Shown: positions 35,988 to 44,001 of the stretch, piece by piece
Numbering within the stretch: the first letter of the stretch is position 1
Layout of the letters: each line of letters begins with the position of its first letter
Assembly: GCA_037141055.1 (NCBI GenBank)
Contig: JBAXDH010000003.1
Location: 1-64,000 of the forward strand
Origin: CAIVAT01 sp037141055
GTDB taxonomy: Bacteria; Bacteroidota; Bacteroidia; Bacteroidales; FEN-979
Direction: 5' to 3'
DNA: 64,000 bases
Notes under the pieces: model-generated
Seen by the model: the letters and a program-made list of their open reading frames with translations, nothing else
Databases searched by the model: none
What the model was told of the DNA's origin: nothing
Made by a program: the position numbers and the translations under genes

Positions 35988-37181
35988 ATGTTGAAGGGAA
36001 AGAAAATTGTTGTCGGGATTACCGGCAGCATTGCAGCCTACAAAATCCCGTTCCTTGTCCGGCTTCTCATTAAAGAAGGAGCCGAAGTACGCATCATCAT
36101 GACTCCCGTTGCAAAAGATTTTGTAACACCGCTAACGCTCGCCACCCTGTCGCAGCATTCAGTGATCATTGACCCGTTTAAGGCCGATAACGGAGAATGG
36201 AACAATCATGTGGAACTGGGCCGTTGGGCAGATGCAATGATTTTCGCACCTGTCACTGCAAATACACTGGGAAAGATGGCCCATGGGATTGCAGATAATT
36301 TTGTCGTTACTGCCTATTTATCAGCAAAATGCCCGGTGTTTATCGCGCCGGCCATGGACCTTGACATGTATGCCCATCCATCGACACAGAACAACATCAG
36401 CATTCTCAGGAATTTCGGCAACATCATCATCGAGCCGCAGGTCGGTGAACTTGCCAGTGGCTTATCGGGCCCCGGGCGCCTGGAAGAACCGGAGGCGATA
36501 CTCGGAATCCTGCAACACCATTTCTCACTGAAGCAGGATCTGACTAAAAAAAAAATCCTGGTAACGGCAGGTCCGACCCACGAAAAGATTGACCCGGTGA
36601 GGTTTATCGGAAACTATTCAACAGGAAAAATGGGGTTTAGCATCGCAGAGGAAGCTGCCCGGCGCGGAGCCGATGTTACGTTGGTTGCCGGACCAGTGAA
36701 CCTTGCGGTGAGCCATTCGAATATAAGGCGGATCGACGTTGAATCGGCTGCGGAAATGTTTGAGGCATGCATGCGGGAAGCTTCAAAGGCAGATATCGTC
36801 ATCATGGCCGCCGCTGTTGCTGACTACACCTATCTCCCAAAGTCATCCGTCAAGCTGAAAAAGGGGGAGGGGCCTTTCGTCGTCGAACTTGCACCCACTG
36901 CAGACATTTTAAAAGAGATCGGGAAAAACAAGAGACAAAACCAGGTGATTGTCGGGTTTGCGCTTGAAACAGATCATGAACTTGAGCATGCCAAAAAGAA
37001 GCTGATCAGCAAGAATCTGGATTTTATCGTGCTCAATTCATTGAATGAGAAAGGGGCGGGATTTGGCCTCGACACCAACAAAATATCCATTCTTGACAGC
37101 TCGGGTATTGTTTTCGAAGGCAAATTAAAAACCAAACCAGCCGTTGCTTCGGAAATCCTGGATTTCATTGTTAACCATTGA
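35988..37181 (+). CDS. coaBC: bifunctional phosphopantothenoylcysteine decarboxylase / phosphopantothenate-cysteine ligase
   Basis: 397 aa. The N-terminal flavoprotein CoaC domain has GITGSIAAYK, active-site His in NHVELGRWAD and the APAMDLDMY clamp. The C-terminal CoaB domain (from about residue 185) has TAGPTHEKIDPVRFIGNYSTGKMG, MAAAVADY and VGFALET. It catalyses two consecutive steps of coenzyme A synthesis. Member of the bamD operon. Confidence 0.97.
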   Translation: MLKGKKIVVGITGSIAAYKIPFLVRLLIKEGAEVRIIMTPVAKDFVTPLTLATLSQHSVIIDPFKADNGEWNNHVELGRWADAMIFAPVTANTLGKMAHGIADNFVVTAYLSAKCPVFIAPAMDLDMYAHPSTQNNISILRNFGNIIIEPQVGELASGLSGPGRLEEPEAILGILQHHFSLKQDLTKKKILVTAGPTHEKIDPVRFIGNYSTGKMGFSIAEEAARRGADVTLVAGPVNLAVSHSNIRRIDVESAAEMFEACMREASKADIVIMAAAVADYTYLPKSSVKLKKGEGPFVVELAPTADILKEIGKNKRQNQVIVGFALETDHELEHAKKKLISKNLDFIVLNSLNEKGAGFGLDTNKISILDSSGIVFEGKLKTKPAVASEILDFIVNH

Positions 37182-37192
37182 ACCATTCAGTC

Positions 37193-38107
37193 ATGACACA
37201 TATAAAAGCCATTTTACTGATTTTCATGGGCCTGGTATCCTTTTACGGAGTGCAGGCACAGGAGCTAAACTGCATGATCAGCATCAATACACAGAAGGTA
37301 GAAGGATCCGACAAGAAAGTATTCGAAACCCTGCAGAATGCCCTGTATGAGTTTGTGAACAACCGCAAGTGGTCAAATTACAATTTCAAACAGGAAGAGC
37401 GGATCGAATGCACCATGATGATCACCATCAACGACCGCCTCGGTGCGGATGAATTCCGCGGCACCATGAATGTTGTCATTCGCAGGCCTGTCATCAATAC
37501 GGCATACAACTCCGTGCTGCTGAACACAATTGACAAGAATGTTCAGTTCAAATATGTCGAATATCAGCCCCTCGATTTCTCCGACGGCACTTTCACTTCC
37601 AATCTCACATCCATCTTTGCATATTACTCATACCTCACACTCGGGTTTTATTTTGATTCATTTTCACCAAGCGGCGGAAGCCAGTTTCTGGAAAAAGCCC
37701 AGGAGGTTGTCAATGCGGCTCAAAATTCATCAGACCCGGGATGGAAAGCCTTTGAGAGTGACAAAAACCGTTACTGGATTGCCAATAACTACCTGAATTC
37801 CGCCAACTCGGAATTGCGCGATTTTGCATACCGCTATCACCGGCTTGGACTTGACCAGATGTATGACAAAGTTGACCAGGGTAGGAATGTCGTTACGGAA
37901 GGAATCGAGGTTTTGCAGAAGCTGTACAATGCCAAGCCTAACCTGTACGCTTTGCAACTCATCTTTGACGCCAAACGGGATGAATTCGTGAACATTTATG
38001 CGGATCAGAGGGTTCCCCCGATGGAAAAGACGAATATTTCGAACATTCTGAAGGAGATTGACCCGGCAAACAGTTCAAAATACAATGCCATTCTCGAATC
38101 AAAATAA
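37193..38107 (+). CDS. DUF4835 family periplasmic protein (possibly T9SS PorD)
   Basis: 304 aa from ATG 37193. Signal peptide (HIKAILLIFMGLVSFYGVQA), then a mature part with ELNCMISINTQKVEGSDKKVFETLQ, YSYLTLGFYFDSFSP and a helical C-terminus. This is the DUF4835 family, always near coaBC and recN in Bacteroidota. Some databases name it T9SS protein PorD; I recall this name with only moderate certainty, and no direct functional evidence is visible. Its link to envelope function is supported by the bamD operon and by T9SS cargo elsewhere in the window. Confidence 0.85.
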   Translation: MTHIKAILLIFMGLVSFYGVQAQELNCMISINTQKVEGSDKKVFETLQNALYEFVNNRKWSNYNFKQEERIECTMMITINDRLGADEFRGTMNVVIRRPVINTAYNSVLLNTIDKNVQFKYVEYQPLDFSDGTFTSNLTSIFAYYSYLTLGFYFDSFSPSGGSQFLEKAQEVVNAAQNSSDPGWKAFESDKNRYWIANNYLNSANSELRDFAYRYHRLGLDQMYDKVDQGRNVVTEGIEVLQKLYNAKPNLYALQLIFDAKRDEFVNIYADQRVPPMEKTNISNILKEIDPANSSKYNAILESK

Positions 38108-38146
38108 ATGATGCAGGCTAACCGGGTTTTAACAAATGGCTGACCG

Positions 38147-39802
38147 ATGCTGCTGAAATTATCGATCAAAAACTACATCCTCATTCACGACCTGGAGATT
38201 GACTTCACCGAAGGATTCTCCGTGATAACCGGTGAAACGGGAGCAGGCAAATCAATACTGCTCGGTGCCCTGGCGTTGATCCTCGGACAACGGGCCGATT
38301 CGGGAATCCTGCTGGACAATTCAAAAAAATGTGTTATTGAAGGACTTTTCAGGATCAGCGGATACCAGCTTGATGATTTTTTCATTGGCCAGGAACTTGA
38401 TTATGATGATACGATCATTCTCAGGAGGGAGATCAACCAGCAAGGGAAATCACGCGCGTTCATCAATGACACCCCTGTAAACCTTGCCCTGATGAAGGAT
38501 CTTGGCGACAGGCTCGTGAATGTTCATTCGCAGCATTCGATCATTACCCTGAATGATTCAAATTTTCAGTTGGCCGTAATTGACAGTTATGCCGGGATAC
38601 AGGCGGAAGTCGTCGGTTACCGGACATCATACACCAGATTTACAGGACTGAAAAAGCAACTTGCGGAAATGGAATCACAGGAAGCCAGGGCTGCCGGGGA
38701 ACTGGATTACTTCCAGTTTTTACTGGATGAGTTGCATACTGCACAATTGCTATCCGGAGAATTGCAGGAGACTGAAAATAAATTGTCGCTGCTCAATCAT
38801 GCAGAAGAGGTGAAAAGCAGCCTTTTCAAGGCAAATGACATGATTTCCGGTACCGACGACAACATCCTTGCCAATCTGACCCAGGTATTGCACATTGTTA
38901 ACGGGGTTGCAAAGTACAAACCGGAGATTCGGGATATTGCCGAACGTTTAAACAGCAACCTTATTGATATCAAGGATATATCTAACGAACTGGACCTTGT
39001 AGGGGAGCAGGTGTTTGTGGATCCGCCATTGATGGAATCCCTTACGATGCGGCTGGACCACCTTTACCGCCTGATTAAAAAGCACCAGGTTTCGACGATT
39101 GAAGAATTGCTTACCATTAAACTTGACCTTCAGGAAAAAGTGTCGGAAGAGGCGGGCATGGAAGAACGGGTGAAAGCCCTGCGCGGCGAAATTGCAGGTA
39201 TTGAATCTGACCTCATGGGGAAGGCCAGGGCAATTTCGGCAAACAGGCAGCGGATCATCCCCGAATTTGAAAAAGAAGTGGTCGGCATCCTGGGAAAACT
39301 CGGAATAAGAACGGCCCAGTTCACCATAGAGTTTCTCAGGTCATCGTCTATCACCAAAGATGGAACCGACAAGGTCAAATTTTTATTCAGCGCCAATAAA
39401 GGAATTGAACTCAAGGATTTATCCAGTTCTGCCTCCGGCGGAGAATTGTCGCGCATCATGCTGGCAATAAAATCGATGATCAGCCAGAAAAATTTACTGC
39501 CTACCATCATTTTTGACGAAATCGACAACGGCGTTTCCGGGGAGGTTGCGGGCAAAGTAGGCACCATTCTTAAACGCATGGGTAGTTACATGCAGGTCAT
39601 TGCCATAACGCACCTTCCGCAGATTGCAGCGAAAGGAGACCGCCATTACTGGGTGTTTAAAACCGAAAACAATCAGACAACCGTAACTTTTATCAAGGAA
39701 TTGTCGGCAAGTGAGCGCGTTGGCGAGATTGCCAAAATGCTCAGCGATGAAACCGTAACCGATTCAGCTTTGCAATCGGCATTGGAAATGCTTAAACCTT
39801 AA
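38147..39802 (+). CDS. recN: DNA repair protein RecN
   Basis: 551 aa SMC-like ATPase. Walker A ITGETGAGKSILLGAL (about 27-42), central coiled coils, the ABC signature LSSSASGGELSRIMLAIK and Walker B PTIIFDEIDNGVSGEVA at the C-terminal head. It acts in the cytosol in double-strand break repair, holding DNA ends. Last core gene of the bamD operon; the AI-2E gene follows after 1 bp. Confidence 0.96.
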   Translation: MLLKLSIKNYILIHDLEIDFTEGFSVITGETGAGKSILLGALALILGQRADSGILLDNSKKCVIEGLFRISGYQLDDFFIGQELDYDDTIILRREINQQGKSRAFINDTPVNLALMKDLGDRLVNVHSQHSIITLNDSNFQLAVIDSYAGIQAEVVGYRTSYTRFTGLKKQLAEMESQEARAAGELDYFQFLLDELHTAQLLSGELQETENKLSLLNHAEEVKSSLFKANDMISGTDDNILANLTQVLHIVNGVAKYKPEIRDIAERLNSNLIDIKDISNELDLVGEQVFVDPPLMESLTMRLDHLYRLIKKHQVSTIEELLTIKLDLQEKVSEEAGMEERVKALRGEIAGIESDLMGKARAISANRQRIIPEFEKEVVGILGKLGIRTAQFTIEFLRSSSITKDGTDKVKFLFSANKGIELKDLSSSASGGELSRIMLAIKSMISQKNLLPTIIFDEIDNGVSGEVAGKVGTILKRMGSYMQVIAITHLPQIAAKGDRHYWVFKTENNQTTVTFIKELSASERVGEIAKMLSDETVTDSALQSALEMLKP

Positions 39803-39803
39803 C

Positions 39804-40877
39804 ATGGAACAACCGGAAAATAAATCGAACGACCCCAATATCGTAAGCCAGGGCCTTGAAGTCACAATCAAAGTGGGCCTGGTGCTGGGCCTTATTGCAT
39901 GGTGTTTTATCATACTGAAGCCCTTTCTGATGATCATGCTGTGGGGGATTATCCTTGCCGTTGCGCTGTTTCCGCTGTACAAATGGCTGAGGGCCAAATT
40001 GGGGAACCGGGGAAAAATCGCTGCCGTGATCGTTACTGTGCTGCTTCTGGCAACAATCCTGCTCCCGGTCATACTGCTCGGAGGCTCCCTTAGTGATGCA
40101 ATTATGTTCGTTAAGGCTTCCCTGACCGCCGGGAAAAACATCATTCCGCCGCCTGCCGAAACTGTTAAGGCATGGCCGGTCATCGGTCCGCAGTTATATG
40201 ATTTTTGGCTGCATGCTTCCGATAACCTGGCAGGTGTGGTTAAGGAATACCAGGCGCAATTGTTGACCGGCCTCACCTGGCTGATATCTGCCCTGACCAA
40301 TGCAGGGCTGGGTGTGTTGTTGTTCATCGCTTCCATTTTTATATCGGGCCTCTTCCTGGTTTATGCTGACCAGGGGGCGGATGCAACAAAAAGGATCGCC
40401 GTGCGCTTAATGGGAGTGGCGGGGATCAAAACCGTTGCAAATGCAGAGGTCACCATCAGGAATGTCGCCCGGGGAATATTGGGGGTGGCATTCATCCAGG
40501 CATTCCTGGCAGGAATTGGATTTCTGGTAGCCGGCATCCCCGGTGCAGGGCTGTGGGCGCTGATCGGTTTTGCACTTGCAATCGTCCAGATCGGGGTCGG
40601 ACCTGTTGTGATCGGCGTGCTGATCTATGCATTCCTCAAATTAAGCACCCTCACCGCTATTTTGCTCACAGCCTGGTGCATCCCGTTGCTCCTGATTGAC
40701 AATGTCCTCAAGCCGCTTATGCTCGGTCGTGGCGCACCTGTTCCGATGCTGGTTATATACCTGGGTGCCATCGGCGGGTTTTTAAGTTTTGGTGCCATCG
40801 GCCTGTTCGTTGGCGCGGTAGTCCTGTCCCTTGGCTACAGCCTGTTTTTGCTCTGGCTCAAAGCCGACAGATTATAG
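39804..40877 (+). CDS. AI-2E family transporter
   Basis: 357 aa with about eight hydrophobic helices and the family sequence region FIQAFLAGIGFLVAGIPGAGLWALIG near residue 230. The family includes the AI-2 exporter TqsA and sodium/proton antiporters; the transported substrate is not known for Bacteroidota members. It begins 1 bp after recN and is probably translated from the same transcript. Confidence 0.87.
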   Translation: MEQPENKSNDPNIVSQGLEVTIKVGLVLGLIAWCFIILKPFLMIMLWGIILAVALFPLYKWLRAKLGNRGKIAAVIVTVLLLATILLPVILLGGSLSDAIMFVKASLTAGKNIIPPPAETVKAWPVIGPQLYDFWLHASDNLAGVVKEYQAQLLTGLTWLISALTNAGLGVLLFIASIFISGLFLVYADQGADATKRIAVRLMGVAGIKTVANAEVTIRNVARGILGVAFIQAFLAGIGFLVAGIPGAGLWALIGFALAIVQIGVGPVVIGVLIYAFLKLSTLTAILLTAWCIPLLLIDNVLKPLMLGRGAPVPMLVIYLGAIGGFLSFGAIGLFVGAVVLSLGYSLFLLWLKADRL

Positions 40878-40960
40878 TCCCGGCTCTTTGCGGAAACTTT
40901 TCTATTTTTGCAGCTGATTCAGATAACGGTTCCGGACCATTTTTCCAAGTAGTTCATGAT

Positions 40961-41635
40961 ATGAAAAAAACGATTTTCTTATTAATTTTAAGTTGGATAA
41001 CCTTTCTGTCGCAGGCACAAAATTCCATTGGCATTCAAATGGGTTTTTTAGGAACCCACACAAGCATCGCAGAATATGAACGCATCGGTCGCAGAGACTT
41101 CCTGATTGACTCAATGTCCCTGTCCAAAAATGTAGGATCATTTCAGGCTGCTATAAAAGTTGATATTGATCTTGGTAAAAATGTCTTCCTGTCCACAGGA
41201 TTTCATTACAGTTACAAAGGTCTGGCCAACGTAACCTTTACCGATTCAACGGGGTGGCCCTGGTCAACCCCGGCACGGCAACATTACCTCGGCATTTCGG
41301 TGCTTTTGGGTTACCGTTATCATTTCAAACAAAGTAAATGGGGAATTGAGTTGTCCACCGGCCCCCAGGTTGATTTTGCGGTAGGGACACCAAATGGCGG
41401 TGCATTGTTTTCCGGACCTTATTACAGGTTCTTCATGCCTTTTTCAAGATTCAGCGAGCTTGATGCTTCATGGGTGGTTGAAGCAGGTGCACGGTATAAA
41501 CTCGGGCCCGGAGACTTTGTTCTGAAGATCAATTATCTTTTCGGCCTCAGCGATGTGCTGGAAGATCCTTTTGTTGTCGGGAGAAGTACGTCATTGGGCC
41601 TGTCGGTGGGATATTCCTTCCCGCTGTCGAAGTAA
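40961..41635 (+). CDS. outer membrane beta-barrel family hypothetical protein
   Basis: 224 aa. Signal peptide (KKTIFLLILSWITFLSQA) and a mature domain of alternating hydrophobic strands (NVFLSTGFHYSYKGLANV, HYLGISVLLGYRYHF, STSLGLSVGYSFPLSK) ending in a terminal aromatic-rich strand, as in small outer membrane barrels (PorT/OmpA-like). Function unknown. -7 box TATTTTTG at 40903-40910. Confidence 0.75.
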   Translation: MKKTIFLLILSWITFLSQAQNSIGIQMGFLGTHTSIAEYERIGRRDFLIDSMSLSKNVGSFQAAIKVDIDLGKNVFLSTGFHYSYKGLANVTFTDSTGWPWSTPARQHYLGISVLLGYRYHFKQSKWGIELSTGPQVDFAVGTPNGGALFSGPYYRFFMPFSRFSELDASWVVEAGARYKLGPGDFVLKINYLFGLSDVLEDPFVVGRSTSLGLSVGYSFPLSK

Positions 41636-41659
41636 ACAGGATACTCCTTAACATTCAGT

Positions 41660-43006
41660 TTATTCCGTATAATACCGGATCATCCTCCGGATAGCATCCT
41701 GGCAAACCGGACAGAATGCCGGCGCTTCATTGCTTTTCATGCGGCAATCCATCATCGGACTGTAGATTCCTTTCGCCTGGTAGCCACCTCCCTCGAACAG
41801 CCCGATTAACCCTTTGTTTTTATCTTCCCGCGGAGTAGGCAGGGGCGTTCCCGGGGCAACCATCGACTTCCATTTTGAATCAAAGTTCAGGTTGGTTGTG
41901 ATGTTTGGTTGGGGCGGCTCGAATTTAAGGTTGTAATAATCGGAGTATGTGATCTCCGAAGTATAGTATTCATCGGCCAGTCCGGCAAACTCATGCCCGA
42001 ATTCATGGACGGCTACGATGTTCGAAAGTTGATGGTCAACGGTGCTTTGCCCGTAATGATTGTAAAAACCGCCGCCACCATAGCGTTTGCTGTTTACCAG
42101 CACGAAAATAACATCATACGGTACATTCGCAGCAATATCATACACCGATTTTGTATCTGAAGTTGTCAGATAGCGGTCCATGTTAAAGGTGTAAAAACTG
42201 CTGTGGATATTGGTGTTCACATAAATATCCTTCCCGGGAATGGTCACGCCCGATTCGTCCGACGGAGATTCAATGGCATAAAAGTTAAACTTGTTTGAAT
42301 CGCTCGCATAAGGCTCCACCGATAAAAAATATTTGCACATTCGTTTGGCATCCGATCTGAATTTGTCCATCTCCAGGGTTGTGTATCCTTCGGCAAGGAA
42401 TGCAACGTCGACATGGTTCTCCGGTTCTCCGGAGTCTTTTATTTTTTCATACTTATACGAATGGACACTCTCTTTTATGATGAAATAATCAGTCGGATTG
42501 ATGAAGCGTTCAAACAAAATAACGAACTCGTTGGTTTCGAACGATCTTTTTTCGATCACGAAGCGGATCGTGTTTTTGGGAAATGGCATGACGGCCGTCA
42601 TCGGGTAGGCACGCCTCATTTTCTTTGCTTCTTCCGTACCCCTCCATTCCTCGTAGAGCGTACTGTATCCTTTGGAGTAAAGCAATTTTTTGTTTGCTGA
42701 ATCATACACCGAGAACCGGTATGTTCCGTAGCCGAAAGAATCAATAAGATTCTTATGCGGTCCGCCCCACAGTGGTTCTTCCATCATCTGCACGAAACAA
42801 ACATCTTCAGACCTGGAATCGCCGGCAAGCAGGTAGTCCACCCGAAGCGTTTTCGGTAAAAAATTTTCATCGAATGAAACAGTCTCGTTCTCTGCAACAA
42901 CAGCCATCGCCGTCGCAGCGGTGGTAACGGCCTGCGCCCCGGCTTCGGCGTGGTTGAACACAAAGGCAGCCGATAAAAGGGATAGATGGAATAGATTAAG
43001 TTTCAT
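41660..43006 (-). CDS. secreted M64 family metallopeptidase (IgA-peptidase type)
   Basis: 448 aa from ATG 43006 (signal peptide KLNLFHLSLLSAAFVFNHAEAGA); a longer reading lacks a signal. The zinc motif VAVHEFGHEFAGLADEYY carries HExxH plus a following Asp-Glu. The C-terminal region has PMMDCRMKSNEAPAFCPVCQDAI, typical of family M64, with a cysteine pair. It has no T9SS tail, so it is probably periplasmic or surface-bound by another route. In gut Bacteroides relatives this family includes IgA-cleaving enzymes, but most are uncharacterised. Minus-strand -7 box TAACTTTG at 43042-43049. Confidence 0.9.
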   Translation of the reverse strand: MKLNLFHLSLLSAAFVFNHAEAGAQAVTTAATAMAVVAENETVSFDENFLPKTLRVDYLLAGDSRSEDVCFVQMMEEPLWGGPHKNLIDSFGYGTYRFSVYDSANKKLLYSKGYSTLYEEWRGTEEAKKMRRAYPMTAVMPFPKNTIRFVIEKRSFETNEFVILFERFINPTDYFIIKESVHSYKYEKIKDSGEPENHVDVAFLAEGYTTLEMDKFRSDAKRMCKYFLSVEPYASDSNKFNFYAIESPSDESGVTIPGKDIYVNTNIHSSFYTFNMDRYLTTSDTKSVYDIAANVPYDVIFVLVNSKRYGGGGFYNHYGQSTVDHQLSNIVAVHEFGHEFAGLADEYYTSEITYSDYYNLKFEPPQPNITTNLNFDSKWKSMVAPGTPLPTPREDKNKGLIGLFEGGGYQAKGIYSPMMDCRMKSNEAPAFCPVCQDAIRRMIRYYTE

Positions 43007-43070
43007 GGTTTTCAAAATTTTCGTTTTGTATGAATCAATCGCAAAGTTAAAACCTTTCAGCAACCCCGTT

Positions 43071-43102
43071 TTCGCCATTTCGCTATTTCGCTATTCCGCT
43101 AT
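43071..43102. repeat. 8-bp tandem repeat TTCGCTAT, four copies
   Basis: Units TTCGCCAT, TTCGCTAT, TTCGCTAT, TCCGCTAT occupy 43071-43102 without gaps; the last unit includes the stop codon region of the EamA gene (43099). It lies between the EamA gene and the M64 promoter region. Confidence 0.8.
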
Positions 43103-44001
43103 TTAAATTTCACCTGCACCACAACCATTCCAGCAAGCATCAGTGCGCAGCCGGCCAGCATCCTGGAAGTAAATCCCTCATGCAGGATCAGCCAGCCTCC
43201 CAGGACGGCAAACACGGCCTCCAGGCTCAGGATAATGGAAGCATAGGCAGGATGGGCGGTTTTTTGAGCGACAACCTGAAACGTATATGCAACGCCAACC
43301 GACAGGATGCCGCCATAGGCAATCGGCAGCCAGGCCTGAACGATGGAGGACAGGGTTACAGGTTCGATGGCAAACGCAATAACCAGGTTGAGCAGCGCAC
43401 AAATGGAGAACTGGATGACTGCCAGCAAAAAACTGTTCATCAAAGGGGAAAGCCACGCGATGAAGAGTACATGAAATGTAAAGATAATGGCACAAAACAA
43501 TACCAGTTTATCCCCAGGGTCGATGGAGAATCCGGTTGTAATGCATAGAAGGTACAGCCCTGCCAGGGATATCAACGCACCAATCCACATGGTAAGGTGC
43601 GAACGCTGACCAAAGAGCAGCCCGACAACCGGCACAAAAACCACGTAAAGCCCGGTGATGAATCCCGCTTTGCCTGCGGTGGTTTGCTGCAATCCCAGCT
43701 GCTGAAAGGCAACGCCGCCGAAAAGGAAAAGCCCGGTCATGATGCTTCCCAGGATAATCTTACGGCGATCGGAGGGATGCGACACCCTGATAAGGGGTTC
43801 ATCCCCGTATGAACTTTTAAACAGAAAGGGGAGGAGTACGATCGAGCCCAGTGCGAACCGAACCCCGTTATAGGTAAACGGGCCAACGTAGTCCATCCCG
43901 ATCCGCTGGGCGACAAAGGCAAAACCCCAGATGATGGCTGCCAACAGCAGGATGAGGTCGGAACGGAAACTGGTTTTTGACATGGAACCGCTTTTAAACA
44001 T
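43099..44001 (-). CDS. EamA / DMT family transporter
   Basis: 300 aa, ten hydrophobic helices in two EamA repeats (ILLLAAIIWGFAFVAQRIG and a second half with LPIAYGGILSVGVAYTFQVVAQ). Metabolite exporter or importer of the drug/metabolite superfamily; the substrate is unknown. The start ATG at 44001 overlaps the stop of the GH92 gene by one base (TGATG), which is tight translational coupling; an inner ATG at 43983 is possible. Part of the mannosidase operon. Confidence 0.88.
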   Translation of the reverse strand: MFKSGSMSKTSFRSDLILLLAAIIWGFAFVAQRIGMDYVGPFTYNGVRFALGSIVLLPFLFKSSYGDEPLIRVSHPSDRRKIILGSIMTGLFLFGGVAFQQLGLQQTTAGKAGFITGLYVVFVPVVGLLFGQRSHLTMWIGALISLAGLYLLCITTGFSIDPGDKLVLFCAIIFTFHVLFIAWLSPLMNSFLLAVIQFSICALLNLVIAFAIEPVTLSSIVQAWLPIAYGGILSVGVAYTFQVVAQKTAHPAYASIILSLEAVFAVLGGWLILHEGFTSRMLAGCALMLAGMVVVQVKFK

